In this document: piece by piece, positions 25,138-33,836 of the stretch
How the letters are laid out: each line of letters opens with the position of its first letter
Position numbering within the stretch: position 1 is the stretch's first letter
Assembly (NCBI RefSeq): GCF_000621725.1
Contig: NZ_JHXM01000012.1
Location: 1 to 64,000, forward strand
Reading direction: 5' to 3'
Source: Xylanibacter brevis ATCC 19188
GTDB lineage: Bacteria > Bacteroidota > Bacteroidia > Bacteroidales > Bacteroidaceae
Length of the DNA stretch: 64,000 bases
Made by a program: the position numbers and the translations under genes
The notes under the pieces: generated by a model
Databases searched by the model: none
Told to the model about the DNA's origin: nothing
What the model saw: the letters and a program-made list of their open reading frames with translations, nothing else

Positions 25138-27933
25138 ATGAAGTCCGCTTTTCTCATAGCAGCCCCCACTAGCGGCAGCGGGAAGACCACCATAGCCCGC
25201 GGCCTGATGGCCCTTTTCACTGCGAAGGGCTATAAGGTTCAGCCATTCAAGTGTGGGCCTGACTATATAGATACGAAGTTCCATGAGGCAGTATGCGGCA
25301 CCCCCAGTGTCAACCTCGACACGTTTATGGCTACACCAGAGCATGTCAGCGAATTGTTTTCGCACTATGGCGACCAAGCCGACATCTGTATCGTTGAGGG
25401 CATGATGGGACTCTTCGACGGCTACGACCGCGACATGGGGTCGTCGGCAGAGATCGCTCGCACACTCGATATCCCCGTCATTTTGGTCGTCGATGCCAAG
25501 AGCGCTGCCTATTCTATGGCACCACTACTAAAGGGTTTCCTGCAGTTCGACCCACGGGTACGCATCAGCGGTATTATATTTAATAAGGTGGGGTCCGACC
25601 GCCACTATCACATGTTGCAGCAGGTGTGCCAGGATGTGGGCATCTGCTGTCTAGGCTATCTGCCCAAGAGTCAGGCTTTGGAGACGGGCTCACGCTATCT
25701 GGGGCTCGACTTCTCGGAAGATACCAGCAGCGACGAACTGCTCGCACTGATAGAAAGCCATGTGGATTGGAAAACACTTGTTTCGGAAGAGAGTAAGTTT
25801 AGTTACAGCAAACCTACAGTTTCGTTACGGCAAAGTGCCACTTTAGTTACGGCAAAGTGCCAGTCCGCCGTAACTAAACCTACACGCCCCGAAAAGGTGC
25901 TGATAGCCCGCAACAAGGAATCGTTCTCATTCCTCTATACAGAGGTCATCGACAGTTTCGCTCAACCACAGTTTTTCGATCCCGAGACCGACACGCCAGA
26001 CCTCACCGATATAGACCTCCTTTACCTGCCCGGAGGCTACCCCGAGAAGCATCTCGAGGCACTGGTGCAGAACGAATCCTGCCGAGAGGCCATCCGCAAC
26101 TATGCCTTGCGGGGCGGACACATCATTGCCGAATGTGGTGGCATGATGTATCTGTGTGAAAAGATACTCACCGACGAGGGCGAATATCCCATGTGCGGCG
26201 TTCTGCCCCACCGTATTTCAGCTCGTAGTGCAGACCGTAAGTTGTCGCTGGGCTACCGCCACTTTGAACTCGACGGAAAAGAATATCGCGGTCACGAGTT
26301 CCACTACACCCAATTCACAGAAACACCTGAAAGCATCACACAGGTCTATAACGCTAAAGGCGAACCCGTGGCAACGCCCGTATTCAAATGGAAAAACGTA
26401 TTAGCCAGTTATACCCATCTCTACATGTCCCCTAAGTTAGGGGACGATAGGGGTCTGAACAATCACAAAGAAACTGCCTCTTCAGACCCCCTGCCCCCTA
26501 ACTTAGGGGGTAAAGGGTTACACCCCATCATGTTGGCAGGCACAGGCAGTGATGTAGGCAAAAGCATCATTGCAGCTGCCTTCTGTCGCATCTTCAAGCA
26601 AGACGGCTACCAACCGGCTCCCTTCAAAGCTCAAAACATGGCACTCAACTCCTATGCCACACCCGACGGCTTAGAGATAGGACGTGCTCAGGCCGTACAG
26701 GCTGAGGCCGCCGGCATTGCTTGTCATACGGACATGAACCCGCTACTGCTGAAGCCCAGTTCCGACCACACCTCGCAGGTGGTGCTCAACGGGCGCCCCG
26801 TTGGCAACAAGGATGCCTACGACTACTGGCGCACGGGCACGGGGTTCGACTACCGCCGAGCTGTATGCGAAGCCTTCGACCGTTTGGCAGCGCGCTATAA
26901 TCCCATCGTGATGGAGGGAGCTGGCAGCATTGCCGAAATCAATCTGAAAGACCGCGACCTGGTCAACATGTCGATGGCTCGCCATGCCCATGCCGACGTG
27001 ATTCTTGTGGCCGACATCGACCGCGGTGGCGTCTTTGCCTCGGTCTATGGCAGCATCATGCTGCAAGAACCCGAAGACCGCCAGCGCATCAAGGGCATCA
27101 TCATCAATAAGTTTCGTGGCGACATGCGCTTGTTTGACCAAGGACGCCAGATGTTGCAAGACCTTTGTGGCATTCCCGTTCTGGGCGTGGTGCCTTACTA
27201 TCGCGACATCTTTATCGATGAAGAAGATAGCGTCAGTCTGGAGATGAAACGCCGCGAACTGGCCGAGGGCAAGGTAAACATTGCCGTGGTGCTGCTCAGA
27301 CATATCAGCAACTTCACCGACTTCGACACCCTGGAGCGTGACCCACGCGTCAACCTCTTCTATACCAACAACACCGCTGATATTGCCCGGGCCGACATTA
27401 TCATTCTACCCGGCACCAAAGCCACACTCGATGACTTGATGGAGTTGCGCCGCAACGGTTGTGCGCAGGCCATTCAGCGCGCCCATCGCAATGGCAAGAC
27501 GGTAGTAGGCATCTGCGGTGGCTACCAGATGCTGGGACAGACCATCAACGACCCCGACGGCATTGAGGGAGGCAACATTACCTCTCTGCCGGGATTAGGA
27601 CTTCTGCCTATCCACACCACGATGACCTCCGAGAAGAAGACCCAACAAATATCTTTCCAGTTCAACGGTCAGACCTGTCAGGGCTACGAGATTCATCAGG
27701 GCGTCAGCTCTACCGACGAGCCCATCCTGCAGACAGACCACTGCATCGGCACCTATATCCACGGTTTTCTGGACAACGCTCCCGTCATCGAGCATCTCCT
27801 CAAGGGCCTGACGACGACCGCCACGCCGACACAGAGTCTTGCCGATTTCAAAGAGGAACAATACAACAAGTTGGCCGACCACGTACGCCAACACGTGGAC
27901 ATGGCACGTATCTATCAAATCTTAAGCGAATGA
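25138..27933 (+). CDS. cbiA-cbiP: Fusion of cobyrinate a,c-diamide synthase and cobyric acid synthase
   Basis: 931 residues. The CbiA half (1-~430) has a P-loop 'APTSGSGKTTIARG' at 9-22 and a glutamine-amidotransferase cysteine C333 in IIAECGGMM. The CbiP half (~462-931) has 'LAGTGSDVGKS' starting at about 466 and C793 in VVGICGGYQ, with a late histidine in YIHGF. Together they amidate all corrin side chains except the one used by CbiB. The joint (about residues 431-458) is encoded by a GC-rich inverted repeat (26429-26510), and a second repeat block is inserted between the two domains of CbiA (25794-25882). Both keep the frame. CbiB follows with a 4-base overlap. Confidence 0.95.
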   Translation: MKSAFLIAAPTSGSGKTTIARGLMALFTAKGYKVQPFKCGPDYIDTKFHEAVCGTPSVNLDTFMATPEHVSELFSHYGDQADICIVEGMMGLFDGYDRDMGSSAEIARTLDIPVILVVDAKSAAYSMAPLLKGFLQFDPRVRISGIIFNKVGSDRHYHMLQQVCQDVGICCLGYLPKSQALETGSRYLGLDFSEDTSSDELLALIESHVDWKTLVSEESKFSYSKPTVSLRQSATLVTAKCQSAVTKPTRPEKVLIARNKESFSFLYTEVIDSFAQPQFFDPETDTPDLTDIDLLYLPGGYPEKHLEALVQNESCREAIRNYALRGGHIIAECGGMMYLCEKILTDEGEYPMCGVLPHRISARSADRKLSLGYRHFELDGKEYRGHEFHYTQFTETPESITQVYNAKGEPVATPVFKWKNVLASYTHLYMSPKLGDDRGLNNHKETASSDPLPPNLGGKGLHPIMLAGTGSDVGKSIIAAAFCRIFKQDGYQPAPFKAQNMALNSYATPDGLEIGRAQAVQAEAAGIACHTDMNPLLLKPSSDHTSQVVLNGRPVGNKDAYDYWRTGTGFDYRRAVCEAFDRLAARYNPIVMEGAGSIAEINLKDRDLVNMSMARHAHADVILVADIDRGGVFASVYGSIMLQEPEDRQRIKGIIINKFRGDMRLFDQGRQMLQDLCGIPVLGVVPYYRDIFIDEEDSVSLEMKRRELAEGKVNIAVVLLRHISNFTDFDTLERDPRVNLFYTNNTADIARADIIILPGTKATLDDLMELRRNGCAQAIQRAHRNGKTVVGICGGYQMLGQTINDPDGIEGGNITSLPGLGLLPIHTTMTSEKKTQQISFQFNGQTCQGYEIHQGVSSTDEPILQTDHCIGTYIHGFLDNAPVIEHLLKGLTTTATPTQSLADFKEEQYNKLADHVRQHVDMARIYQILSE
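25794..25882 (+). repeat. In-frame repeat block inside CbiA
   Basis: Contains GTTACGGCAAAGTGCCA twice, at 25824-25840 and 25846-25862 (22-bp period), flanked by TTTAGTTAC and its inverse GTAACTAAA. It is translated without interrupting the frame and falls between the ATPase and amidotransferase domains, where CbiA proteins normally have a short linker. Confidence 0.75.
26429..26510 (+). repeat. GC-rich inverted repeat forming the CbiA-CbiP linker
   Basis: Left arm 26429-26459 and right arm 26481-26510 are near-perfect inverses (CCCCTAAGTTAGGGG and its partner, then GGGTCTGAA). It is read through in frame as part of the fusion linker. Confidence 0.85.
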
Positions 27934-28886
27934 TTAAGGTTCTCTCACTACTCATTGGATGGGTCATGGACCTTCTTTTTGGCGACCCTGCTCGTTTGCC
28001 CCACCCCATTGTGTGGTTTGGCAAGACCATCGCCTTCTTCGAGCACAGACTAAACAAGGGGCCTCATCGCCAAATGAAGGGTGCACTCATGACCATTGGC
28101 CTTATCATATCAGTTTTTATTGTCGCATATCTCATCCGCCACTATCTCTTTTTCCTTCCCTTCAACATAGGAGTTATCTTCGACTCTGTCATCATCTTCT
28201 ACTGTCTGGCTGGCACCACGCTGATTCGCGAGGTACGCGAGGTCTTTTTAGCCCTCGACCGTTCGCTGGACGAAGGCAGAACGCAGGTAGCACGCATCGT
28301 GGGTCGCGACACCTCCCAGCTGTCGGCCCAGGAGGTGCGCACAGCTGCCCTCGAAACGCTGGCAGAGAATCTCTCTGACGGTGTCATTGCCCCCCTCTTC
28401 TGGTTTGCCGTGCTGGGCGTGCCCGGCATGCTGGCATATAAGATGGTGAACACCCTCGACTCGATGATTGGCTACAAGACCAACCGCTATAAGGACTTCG
28501 GCTGCTGGGCAGCTCATATCGACGACGTGGCAAATTATCTCCCTGCAAGACTCACGGCAGTACTGATGATCTGCACGCCCCTGCACACATCATCAAAGCG
28601 AGGCTTCTTCATGCGGCTCTCTTTTATCCGGAAATACGGCCGTCAGCATGCTTCGCCCAACAGCGGCTATCCCGAGGCAGCCCTAGCCAGCATCCTTGAC
28701 TGCCGGTTTGGCGGACCGCACTACTACTTCGGTGAACTGTTCTACAAACCGTTTATTGGCCAAAACGAACGCGAGCTGACCACTCAAGACATGAAAAAAG
28801 CCGTCCTGGTCAACAGAACGGCAGAGGTTATCATGGTCGTATTGGTAGCCTTGCGCTATATGGCTACGATGCTAACCACCACGTAG
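27930..28886 (+). CDS. cbiB: Adenosylcobinamide-phosphate synthase
   Basis: 318 residues, an integral membrane protein with about five hydrophobic segments. CbiB signatures are 'MDLLFGDPARLPHPIVWFG' at 13-31, 'TLAENLSDGVIAPLFW' near 148-163 and 'NTLDSMIGYKTNRYKDFG' near 175-192. It joins aminopropanol (phosphate) to adenosylcobyric acid at the inner membrane. It overlaps cbiA-cbiP by 4 bases, and its 3' end overlaps the convergent cobS by 31 bases. It is the last gene of the right riboswitch operon. Confidence 0.95.
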   Translation: MIKVLSLLIGWVMDLLFGDPARLPHPIVWFGKTIAFFEHRLNKGPHRQMKGALMTIGLIISVFIVAYLIRHYLFFLPFNIGVIFDSVIIFYCLAGTTLIREVREVFLALDRSLDEGRTQVARIVGRDTSQLSAQEVRTAALETLAENLSDGVIAPLFWFAVLGVPGMLAYKMVNTLDSMIGYKTNRYKDFGCWAAHIDDVANYLPARLTAVLMICTPLHTSSKRGFFMRLSFIRKYGRQHASPNSGYPEAALASILDCRFGGPHYYFGELFYKPFIGQNERELTTQDMKKAVLVNRTAEVIMVVLVALRYMATMLTTT

Positions 28887-29638
28887 ATGCTCAGTTCCAC
28901 CAGCAGACACACCGCTCCACAACAATCGCCCGTATAGCCCTTAAGCTTACGCCTGATCAACAGGTAGAGGAAATACATCACCAGCGCTGGCACAAACAGC
29001 ACCCATTCCCAGGCTATACGCGTATATAATAGGTAGAGCGCCATGGGCACCAGTCCCTGCAGGGCCAGTCCTACACCTGCCCACGTACTTATAGGCCGAT
29101 ACACCAACTTTATCTTTGCCTCCTCCTCACGGCGGGCATAGGGCAGCATCATCACCAGCTGACTGGTCACCATCTTGGCAAACGGATCGGCAGCCAGCAC
29201 CGTCAGCGCAGCCCACTCAGGGCCCAACATGAACCACGAGGAAAATAGCAGCAACTCATAGCCCACCAGTCCGAGCACGCCATAGGTACCTATGTGCGAG
29301 TCTTTCATGATGCTCAGTATGCGCTGGCGGTCACTACCGCCACCACCAAACCCATCGCAGAAGTCAGCCAGTCCGTCTTCATGCAGTGCCCCCGTCAGCA
29401 GCAGTCTGACGATGATAGCCACGATGACAGTCGTCATGAAAGGCATCAGCAGACTGCCAAAGTAAAGCACCGCTGCCGTCACGCTGCCAGTGATCCATCC
29501 TGCTAGGGGCCACCACTCCACCACCGACTGGTAACTCTCCTTGCGGGGCTGATAGATGCGCCACAGCGGCAGTCGTGTAAAAAAGATCAGTGCCGCCCAA
29601 GGACGGTCGTACCAGGGCGTGTGCAAGCTCGATATCAT
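28856..29638 (-). CDS. cobS: Adenosylcobinamide-GDP ribazoletransferase (cobalamin synthase)
   Basis: 260 residues, hydrophobic, with about six membrane segments. The active-site signature is 'HEDGLADFCDGFGGGGSDRQ' followed by RILSIMKDSHIGTYG, with the DGxxDxxDG acidic pattern. It couples alpha-ribazole (phosphate) to adenosylcobinamide-GDP in the inner membrane. It is the last gene of the cobU-cobT-cobS unit, starting two bases after the cobT stop. Confidence 0.95.
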   Translation of the reverse strand: MISSLHTPWYDRPWAALIFFTRLPLWRIYQPRKESYQSVVEWWPLAGWITGSVTAAVLYFGSLLMPFMTTVIVAIIVRLLLTGALHEDGLADFCDGFGGGGSDRQRILSIMKDSHIGTYGVLGLVGYELLLFSSWFMLGPEWAALTVLAADPFAKMVTSQLVMMLPYARREEEAKIKLVYRPISTWAGVGLALQGLVPMALYLLYTRIAWEWVLFVPALVMYFLYLLIRRKLKGYTGDCCGAVCLLVELSIYVVVSIVAI

Positions 29639-29639
29639 A

Positions 29640-30650
29640 TCAGAAGTATTTAGTTATCTTTGCGTCGTCAAAATTGTTCATCTCGTTCATCATCCTCACC
29701 GCCGAGTCTATCAGCGGATAGGCACACAGTGCACCGGTGCCCTCGCCCAGTCGCAGACCCAAGTTCAGTAGCGGGCGGGCGCCCAACAGGTCCAGCATCC
29801 GGCGGTGTCCACTCTCATCGCCGCAGTGGGTAAATATCATGTTCTTCTTCACCTCGGCATTCAGTTGCACGGCACCCAGGGCACATGCCGTCATGATGAA
29901 TCCGTCAACCAATATCACCAGGTGCTGTTCGGCAGCGCGCAGCATGGCACCAATGGCTGTTATCATCTCGAAACCACCGAAGTAGCGCAGTGGCGATGGC
30001 TGCGGTGCAGGCAGCGCCAGATAGTTATCTACGGTCTGTCGCAGCACCTTGTACTTGTGCTGCACGCCCGCGCTGTTCAGTCCCGAGCCCGCGCCGATGC
30101 AGTCTTCCAGGGGGATGTTGCCATAGAGGTGCATCCAGATACTGCTGGGCGATGTATTGCCAATACCCATCTCACCGATACAAATCACGTTGCACCCCTC
30201 TGCCACACAGTCGTCCACCAGTTGGGCACCCACGTTCAGAGCCTCGTTGTACTGCGCCTCCGTCATGGCAGGTTCATGCAGGAAGTTCTGCGTGCCACGT
30301 GCAATCTTGCGATTCATGATGCCCGCCACACCCGACAGGTCATAATCCACCCCCACATCCACGATGCGCAGGTCGAACCCATGTTGTCGGCAGAACATGT
30401 TGCAGCCCCCGCCGCCATGGGTGAAGTTGATCATCTGTTGCCACGTCACCTCACGGGGCGACACGCTGACGCCCTCTCGCTCTATGCCGTGGTCGCCACC
30501 CAACAGCAGGTGACAGGGATGCTTCAGCACCGGTGTCAGCGTCTGTTGTATCAGGCACACCTGCATGGCCAATTCCTCCAGTCGTCCCAGCGATCCCTTC
30601 GGTTTGTTCAGGTTGTCTATTTTTTGTTGTATTGCGTCTTTCAGTTCCAT
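29640..30650 (-). CDS. cobT: Nicotinate-nucleotide--dimethylbenzimidazole phosphoribosyltransferase
   Basis: 336 residues, typical CobT length. Visible blocks are 'LNKPKGSLGRLEELAMQV' near the start, 'HLLLGGDHGIEREGVS', 'VICIGEMGIGNTSPSS', and C-terminal 'ALGAVQLNAEVKKNMIFTH' and 'LGLRLGEGTGA'. It activates the lower-ligand base to its ribotide. No base-synthesis gene (bluB or bza type) is in the window, so the base must come from elsewhere. It lies between cobU and cobS with gaps of 3 bases or less. Confidence 0.96.
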   Translation of the reverse strand: MELKDAIQQKIDNLNKPKGSLGRLEELAMQVCLIQQTLTPVLKHPCHLLLGGDHGIEREGVSVSPREVTWQQMINFTHGGGGCNMFCRQHGFDLRIVDVGVDYDLSGVAGIMNRKIARGTQNFLHEPAMTEAQYNEALNVGAQLVDDCVAEGCNVICIGEMGIGNTSPSSIWMHLYGNIPLEDCIGAGSGLNSAGVQHKYKVLRQTVDNYLALPAPQPSPLRYFGGFEMITAIGAMLRAAEQHLVILVDGFIMTACALGAVQLNAEVKKNMIFTHCGDESGHRRMLDLLGARPLLNLGLRLGEGTGALCAYPLIDSAVRMMNEMNNFDDAKITKYF

Positions 30651-30653
30651 GGT

Positions 30654-31160
30654 CTATTTGATTTTGACGGCAATGCCGCTCACCATCAGTATCACTTCGT
30701 CGGCCTTGCTGGCCACATACTGGTTCATCCAGCCCTGCAGGTCGGTAAAGTGTCGTTGCAGAGCATTCTCGCTCACGCCGCCACTGCCTATCTCGTTGGT
30801 CACAAAGATAAAGGTAGCATCCTGCGCCGTCAGACGGTCAAACTCGTCTTTTACCTCGCGTAAGGTCTGTTCCGTGGTCTTGTCGTCTGCCAGAAAGTTG
30901 GTGAGCCACAACGTGATGCAGTCCACCAACACCACGCGTCCTGTCACGTCGTGTCTGCTCAGCCAGCGTTCCTCCTCGATATTGGTCCACTGCGGCCCGC
31001 GCCTTTGTTGATGCTTTTCAACCCGCTGACAGAACTCTTCGTCCCACACATGGGCCGTTGCCATATACACAGGATGCATGCTCAGACTCAGTGCGAGAGC
31101 CTCTGCCTGTTCGCTTTTCCCCGAGCGCTGTCCACCCGTAATCAGAACTATTCTGCTCAT
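30654..31160 (-). CDS. cobU: Adenosylcobinamide kinase / GTP:adenosylcobinamide-phosphate guanylyltransferase
   Basis: 168 residues. The P-loop 'LITGGQRSGKSEQAEA' is at 6-21. The guanylation region has 'VYMATAHVWDEEF' and the helix 'RVEKHQQRRGPQW' with the expected histidine and arginines, then 'FVTNEIGSGGVSE'. It is bifunctional, phosphorylating and guanylylating adenosylcobinamide for CobS. It is the first gene of the leftward unit. Its promoter box TAACTTTG (31205-31198, minus) overlaps the -33 region of the divergent cbiH-cbiC promoter. Confidence 0.95.
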   Translation of the reverse strand: MSRIVLITGGQRSGKSEQAEALALSLSMHPVYMATAHVWDEEFCQRVEKHQQRRGPQWTNIEEERWLSRHDVTGRVVLVDCITLWLTNFLADDKTTEQTLREVKDEFDRLTAQDATFIFVTNEIGSGGVSENALQRHFTDLQGWMNQYVASKADEVILMVSGIAVKIK

Positions 31161-31194
31161 TGTCCTGTAAAAATGATTCTTTTATGCTTTTTGC

Positions 31195-31224
31195 TTGCAA
31201 AGTTAATCATTTTTTGTATCTTTG
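31195..31224 (+). promoter_or_regulatory. Promoter of cbiH-cbiC, overlapping the cobU promoter
   Basis: TTG at 31195-31197, 19-base spacer, TATCTTTG at 31217-31224, then the ATG at 31233 only 8 bases later. The opposite-strand TAACTTTG (31205-31198) lies inside the spacer, so the divergent promoters physically overlap and probably compete. Confidence 0.7.
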
Positions 31225-31232
31225 CAAGCAAT

Positions 31233-32669
31233 ATGAAGAAAATAATCATAGCGGGCTTAGGCCCTGGAAGTCCAGAGGATATGACACCTGCCGTACTGCA
31301 TGCCGTCAGTCAGGCCGATGCGGTAGTTGGCTATAAATACTACTTTCAGTTTGTTGAGCCATACTTGAAAGAAGGATGCGAGTGTGTAGATACTGGCATG
31401 AAGAAAGAGCGTGAACGTGCCGAGATGGCATTCCAACTGGCATTGCAAGAGAAGACCGTGGTGGTCATTTCCAGTGGTGATGCCGGCATCTATGGCATGG
31501 CGCCACTTATCTACGAGATGCAGCAGGAACAGGCTGCCGCCGATGTCGAGGTAACAGTATTGCCGGGCATTTCCGCCTTTCAGAAGGCTGCCTCGCTGCT
31601 GGGTGCTCCTATTGGTCACGACATGTGCATCATCTCGCTGAGCGATCTCATGACGCCATGGTCACTCATTGAGCGCCGTATCCGTGCTGCTGCCGTTGGC
31701 GACTTCGTCACGGCTGTCTATAACCCCAAGTCGCACGGACGCTACTGGCAGCTCTACCGTCTGCAAGAGCTCTTCTTGCAGGAGCGCAGTGCCGACACCC
31801 CCGTAGGCTATGTACGTCAGGCAGGGCGCGACGACCAGCAGGTCAAGCTCACCACCCTGGGTGCTTTCGACCCCGAGGAGGTGGACATGTTCACCGTTGT
31901 ACTGATAGGCAACTCCCAGTCGTACATAAGCCTCACCCCCGCCCCCTCTCCAAAGGGCGAGGGGCGTAAGATCTTTATTACACCACGCGGGTACTACCGC
32001 GAGGAGAAGCAGGAAGACGTAAAGCCCGGCCAGTCTATCATGATGGAAAGCTTCCGCACCATTCTTTCCGAGATGCAGCACCCCGACGTGCCCCGCTGGC
32101 GCCTGTGGCCTTTGCTACATGCCATACATACCACCGTTGATTTCTCGATGGAAGACTGTCTGTGGATGGATGAGCGTGCCACCGAACTAATATATAATAA
32201 GGTGAAGGACGGCACCCTGAAGCACATCGTCACCGATGTCACCATGGCTGCCAGCGGCATCCGCAAGGGCGCCCTCGACCGTCTGGGCATCCAGGTGCAT
32301 TGCTACATCAACGATGCCAAAACCAAACAGATGGCCGAAGAGAAAGGCATCACCCGCAGTCAGGCCAGCATGCAACAGGCTGCCGAGCAATATCCCGACG
32401 CACTCTATGTGGTAGGCAATGCCCCCACGGCACTCTTCGAGATTTGCGATCTGGTGCACAAGGGTAAGCTACATCCAGCCGGTATCATCGCCGCCCCCGT
32501 GGGTTTTGTACATGTGTGCGAGAGCAAGCATGCCGTCAAGACGTTGCGCCACATCCCCAAACTGATTGTCGAAGGACGCAAGGGCGGAAGTAATCTTGCC
32601 GCCACACTTTGCAATGCCATCTTAACCTTCGACGATGCCGAATGTTTGTCACCAGGCCGAGATATTTAG
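31233..32669 (+). CDS. cbiH-cbiC: Fusion of cobalt-precorrin-3 C(17)-methyltransferase and cobalt-precorrin-8 methylmutase
   Basis: 478 residues from 31233. A longer frame to 30951 is rejected because it runs through cobU and the promoter. CbiH spans about 1-232 ('IIIAGLGPGSPEDMTP', 'VISSGDAGIYGMAPLIYE', 'VLPGISAFQKAASLLGAPIG'). CbiC spans about 265-478, with its histidine block 'LKHIVTDVTMAASGIRKG' and 'PAGIIAAPVGFVHVCESK'. Between them residues 234-245 (LTPAPSPKGEGR) come from a GC-rich palindrome. The two steps, ring contraction with methylation and the C-12 methyl shift, are separated in the pathway by several others, so the fusion is not for direct channelling. Confidence 0.95.
   Translation: MKKIIIAGLGPGSPEDMTPAVLHAVSQADAVVGYKYYFQFVEPYLKEGCECVDTGMKKERERAEMAFQLALQEKTVVVISSGDAGIYGMAPLIYEMQQEQAAADVEVTVLPGISAFQKAASLLGAPIGHDMCIISLSDLMTPWSLIERRIRAAAVGDFVTAVYNPKSHGRYWQLYRLQELFLQERSADTPVGYVRQAGRDDQQVKLTTLGAFDPEEVDMFTVVLIGNSQSYISLTPAPSPKGEGRKIFITPRGYYREEKQEDVKPGQSIMMESFRTILSEMQHPDVPRWRLWPLLHAIHTTVDFSMEDCLWMDERATELIYNKVKDGTLKHIVTDVTMAASGIRKGALDRLGIQVHCYINDAKTKQMAEEKGITRSQASMQQAAEQYPDALYVVGNAPTALFEICDLVHKGKLHPAGIIAAPVGFVHVCESKHAVKTLRHIPKLIVEGRKGGSNLAATLCNAILTFDDAECLSPGRDI
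31931..31966 (+). repeat. GC-rich palindromic insertion in cbiH-cbiC
   Basis: A compact inverted repeat (GCCCCCTCTCC then AAAGGGCGAGGGGC) translated in frame as LTPAPSPKGEGR near the end of the CbiH domain. Confidence 0.85.
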
Positions 32670-32686
32670 AAAAAAACGCCAGTCTC

Positions 32687-32715
32687 TGTAACAGACGCTA
32701 CATTTTTTCCGTATG
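32687..32715 (+). promoter_or_regulatory. Candidate ECF-type promoter
   Basis: TGTAAC at 32687-32692, 17-base spacer, CGTATG at 32710-32715. It lies upstream of the operon containing the ECF sigma factor. This does not look like the housekeeping TTG/TAnnTTTG type, so autoregulation by the sigma factor is plausible. Confidence 0.45.
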
Positions 32716-32792
32716 TACTAATAGAAGGGTTCATCGATGACGCTCTTGGAGAACAGAAAACAAAAGTCAATCATTAAAACATCCAAACAACA

Positions 32793-33317
32793 ATGAAACA
32801 CTCATTTATCAAGTATGTATCATGGAGAAATGTTAAGGCACTGGCTGTCTGCGTAGCACTGGTATTGGCCTGCATCACCGTCAACGCTCAGGCCAAGAGT
32901 TTCAAGAGTCTGTCAAAAATCGACGGCGTGACACATGTCCACATCCCCAAGTTCATGATCAAGCTGGCATCACACAATAACGAGGGACTTCATATTGGCA
33001 ACAACATAAACATCGGCGACAAGTCGGGCGACATTCTGAAAAACATCAGCTCTATCGATGTGTTTACCTGTGAAGAGGAAAAAGCTGGCGAGCAACTGGC
33101 AGCGGATGCACATGCTCTCACCACTGGCAAAGACTGGGAGGTGCTGGTCAGTGCCAATGAAGATGGCGAGCGCGTAAAAATCTGTCAGAACACCAGTGGC
33201 AAGAACAACATCTTTGTCATTCTGGCCGAAGAGAAAAAAGAGGTGTCACTGGTTATCATCAAGGGCAAGCTGGACCTTGCCAAACTGATGGAACAAGACG
33301 AAGATAAAGCCGAATAG
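32793..33317 (+). CDS. DUF4252-like exported protein 1
   Basis: 174 residues with a signal peptide ending near VNAQA. The mature protein has the pattern 'VTHVHIPKFMIKLA ... ISSIDVFTCEE ... WEVLVSANEDGERVKICQN ... VSLVIIKGKLDL', which I recognise as the DUF4252 type that often lies beside ECF sigma genes in Bacteroidetes. The function is unknown. It shares overall layout with the protein at 34239, so the operon carries two paralogues. It is the first gene of the four-gene sigma operon; the sigma gene starts 6 bases after its stop. Confidence 0.72.
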   Translation: MKHSFIKYVSWRNVKALAVCVALVLACITVNAQAKSFKSLSKIDGVTHVHIPKFMIKLASHNNEGLHIGNNINIGDKSGDILKNISSIDVFTCEEEKAGEQLAADAHALTTGKDWEVLVSANEDGERVKICQNTSGKNNIFVILAEEKKEVSLVIIKGKLDLAKLMEQDEDKAE

Positions 33318-33323
33318 CCCGTC

Positions 33324-33836
33324 ATGGACGCAAAGGAGTTCAAACAGCGGTTCTTGCCACACCATCAGTTTCTCTATCGGGTGGCTTACCACCTGACCGG
33401 ACAGGCGCAGGATGCTGAAGACCTGCTTCAGGACCTCTACTTGAAGCTGTGGCAGAAACGCAATGAACTGCCAGCCGAGGCGGTGACCGAGGCCTACCTC
33501 GTCGCCATGATGCGCAACCTGTTCATCGACCAGCGCCGCCAGCACCGACTGGACACCTCGGCAGAGCTGAAGTGCGAAGACGGACCGCCCGACCAGCTGA
33601 ACCTGGACCACCAGGTTGACGCCCGCGATGCAGTAAACCAGCTAGAAGGACTCATCCGGCAACTGCCCACCAGAGAGGCACAGATCATTCAGATGCACGA
33701 GGTGGAAGCACGCTCCTACGAGGAGATAGAACGCGACACCGGACTCTCGCAAGGTAATATCCGCATCATCGTGATGCGAGCCAAGAAAAAACTGAAACAT
33801 CAATTTCAAAGTATCACTAAGACATGGACCAGCTGA
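33324..33836 (+). CDS. ECF-subfamily RNA polymerase sigma factor
   Basis: 170 residues. Region 2 ('HHQFLYRVAYHLTGQAQDAEDLLQDLYLKLW') lies at about 12-42 and region 4 ('LPTREAQIIQMHEVEARSYEEIERDTGLS') at about 113-142. No extra domain. It should direct RNA polymerase to a stress-type promoter, perhaps the one at 32687-32715. It overlaps the following anti-sigma-like gene by 13 bases, the usual arrangement for a sigma factor and its inhibitor. Confidence 0.92.
   Translation: MDAKEFKQRFLPHHQFLYRVAYHLTGQAQDAEDLLQDLYLKLWQKRNELPAEAVTEAYLVAMMRNLFIDQRRQHRLDTSAELKCEDGPPDQLNLDHQVDARDAVNQLEGLIRQLPTREAQIIQMHEVEARSYEEIERDTGLSQGNIRIIVMRAKKKLKHQFQSITKTWTS

Noticed and set aside
29805..30863. 352-codon frame on the plus strand
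   Set aside because: Antisense to cobT and cobU, whose motifs are intact on the other strand; histidine/valine-rich shadow composition.
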